From Deltaproteobacteria bacterium (GTDB lineage: Bacteria; Desulfobacterota; Desulfobacteria; Desulfobacterales; ETH-SRB1): DNA of 6,592 nt. Location: positions 1 through 6,592 of the forward strand of contig DAOURZ010000081.1 of NCBI GenBank assembly GCA_030627475.1. Direction: 5' to 3'. The notes beneath the pieces are model-generated. The model was not told where the DNA came from, ran no database searches, and saw nothing but the letters and a program-made list of their open reading frames with translations. Position numbers and translations under genes: made by a program. This document shows, piece by piece, positions 5,651 through 6,592 of the stretch. Positions within the stretch are counted from its first letter, which is position 1; each line of letters begins with the position of its first letter.

Positions 5651-6039
5651 TCACTAGTTTTAATTGAAAAGCGATGAACAATTCTCGGTTTTTCATTTTT
5701 TGAAAAGCTAATTTCAAATTTGGCCGGGCCTATAGCATTTAGCCTGAATGGGGAAAAACCTATAATTATATTTACATCCTTTCCTTTCTCTAAACCGGGG
5801 GGAGATGGATAACTGACTTGAATTGGCTCTGATTCAGGTGTAATAAGACTAACGAAAATATTATCAAAAGGTTCTTTGATGTCTTCAAACATTACAATTA
5901 GATTAATAAATGGAAGTATTGCCGGAACTTTGTTTACAACCATGTCTTTTGAATAAATACCCATTAAAGACATTTTCCCTCCGATCTTTTGCCGGACATC
6001 ATCACACAATATTGTATTAATTTTTTTGGCTATTTTCAT
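5647..6039 (-). CDS. DUF6941-like small hypothetical protein
   Basis: This is a 130-residue protein of unknown function. The N-terminal pattern TILCDDVRQKIGGKMSLMGIYS (9-30) resembles the small uncharacterised proteins grouped as DUF6941, which share a CDD-R-x-x-x-x-GK-SLxGxY type opening followed by beta-rich sequence. That match is from memory. The remainder (INLIVMFEDI, IFVSLITPES, VNIIIGFSPF, KFEISFSKNE) alternates strands and short turns, as in a compact beta-sandwich. There is no signal peptide, membrane segment or catalytic motif, so it is probably cytoplasmic. The ATG lies 7 nt after the stop of the HicB-like gene and has no clear Shine-Dalgarno, suggesting translational coupling within one operon. 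Its TAG stop is formed by the end of a repeat arm, so its last residues may have been reshaped by that insertion. The TAG is in frame with scpA, nine codons before the scpA ATG. Confidence 0.75.
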   Translation of the reverse strand: MKIAKKINTILCDDVRQKIGGKMSLMGIYSKDMVVNKVPAILPFINLIVMFEDIKEPFDNIFVSLITPESEPIQVSYPSPPGLEKGKDVNIIIGFSPFRLNAIGPAKFEISFSKNEKPRIVHRFSIKTSD

Positions 6040-6046
6040 GATTTTG

Positions 6047-6529
6047 TCAATTAACTTTTGAGGTTAATCCAATATCATACCAAACAGTATCAAGCCTTAA
6101 TGTCTGGACATGAGATTTAGCTTTAACAGTCTGAGTACCTGAAGGCAATACACTTAAGAGTACTAAATTTTTTAAATCAGTTAATTCTTTTTCCAACTTA
6201 TTGCTTACATGCCTTTCTGATAATAAATGAACAACGTAGCTATTTAATGAGACTCCCTCTTTCAGCGCTTCTTGACTTAAAGATGCATGTAAACTTTTAG
6301 GCAATCGTAGACGGGTTTGACCACTAAACGGTTTAAGTGTTTCCGGCTTAGGAATTGGGCAACCATCTTCTTTATATACTTTCAGAAAACCTTCTACAGC
6401 AATTTTTGCTTCTTCTATGGCTTCTTCAGGAGTATCTCCGAAGGCAGAAAGTCCTGGAAATTCTGACACTGTAGCAACATAACAATTGTCTTCGTCACTC
6501 CATGTGAGGTTGATAGAATATTTGAACAT
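6047..6529 (-). CDS. hicB: HicB-family antitoxin
   Basis: HicB proteins neutralise HicA mRNA-interferase toxins and autorepress their operon through a DNA-binding domain. Residues 1-62 form the HicB partial RNase H-like fold, with the hallmark YVATVSEFPGLSAFGDTPEE (17-36) and the following helix AIEEAKIAVEGFL. Residues 69-107 (SGQTRLRLPKSLHASLSQEA, then GVSLNSYVVHLLSERH) are a ribbon-helix-helix domain of the Arc/MetJ type, as in two-domain HicB antitoxins. A tail of some 50 residues begins with a likely helix (KLEKELTDLKNLV). AAAGG lies 6 nt before the ATG. The stop of the upstream gene is 2 nt away, so the two are coupled. A HicA partner is not visible in the window: the upstream fragment is too short to identify, and no HicA-like frame lies downstream. 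It may be an orphan HicB or half of a pair. Confidence 0.88.
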   Translation of the reverse strand: MFKYSINLTWSDEDNCYVATVSEFPGLSAFGDTPEEAIEEAKIAVEGFLKVYKEDGCPIPKPETLKPFSGQTRLRLPKSLHASLSQEALKEGVSLNSYVVHLLSERHVSNKLEKELTDLKNLVLLSVLPSGTQTVKAKSHVQTLRLDTVWYDIGLTSKVN

Positions 6530-6531
6530 AA

Positions 6532-6592
6532 TCAGCCTTTCATCAGGTTGTTGTCCTCAATTATTGCAACTAACTGTAATTGTGTTGATGAT
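6532..6592 (-). CDS. 3' end of an unidentified gene (partial), possible hicA position
   Basis: The minus strand is open from the window edge to a TGA at 6534-6532, giving the C-terminal residues SSTQLQLVAIIEDNNLMKG. The stop lies 2 nt before the HicB ATG, and the HicB Shine-Dalgarno AAAGG sits inside its last codons, the arrangement expected for a coupled upstream gene. In hicAB operons the toxin gene usually comes first, so hicA is possible, but these 19 residues do not clearly match a HicA C-terminus, and a 20-codon open stretch can occur by chance. Confidence 0.4.
   Translation of the reverse strand, partial: SSTQLQLVAIIEDNNLMKG

Overview
The window looks like chromosomal DNA from a Gram-negative, probably deltaproteobacterial (Desulfobacterota, Desulfobacterales-like) genome of moderate GC. 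The clue to the lineage is the first gene: a signal peptide followed at once by a single EF-hand/dockerin-like segment (GDINRDEKIGLAEAIYALQV), a layout I associate with secreted proteins of that group. The assignment is inference from protein style, not a database result.

Layout. Bases 1-281 are non-coding: the cut end of a dispersed palindromic repeat (1-47), a candidate promoter (66-95) and four 12-bp AT-rich tandem units (208-255). Then comes a plus-strand gene for a secreted parallel beta-helix protein with an internal duplication (282-1622). It converges on tex, the S1-domain transcription accessory protein (1702-3993, minus). The narrow gap between them is filled by a 78-bp stem-loop repeat whose right arm contains the tex stop codon. 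Upstream of tex lie a tRNA-Val(CAC) gene (4172-4246, minus) with an AU-rich terminator-like hairpin, then scpB and scpA (minus, overlapping by ATGA), which encode the two accessory subunits of the SMC condensin complex. The right end holds a small DUF6941-like protein, a HicB-family antitoxin and the last codons of one more gene. All are on the minus strand and 2-7 nt apart, so they look like one transcription unit that may run on into scpAB.

How the parts relate. ScpA and ScpB act together with SMC in chromosome organisation. Tex is a housekeeping RNA-binding factor. The HicB-like gene and its upstream neighbour look like a toxin-antitoxin or orphan antitoxin unit placed next to core genes. 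The beta-helix protein is a separate, exported product.

The most interesting signal is not a gene. It is a repeat family with a 24-nt arm (core GGAACGTGGACGAAATAA). It occurs as a complete 78-bp hairpin (1627-1704), a copy cut by the window start (1-47) that shares both arm and loop sequence, and two solitary arms (4289-4312, 5634-5650). Each clear copy that can be tested sits on or within a few bases of the end of a gene: it supplies the tex stop codon, the last six codons of scpB, and the stop codon of the DUF6941-like gene, and it starts 5 nt after the beta-helix gene.
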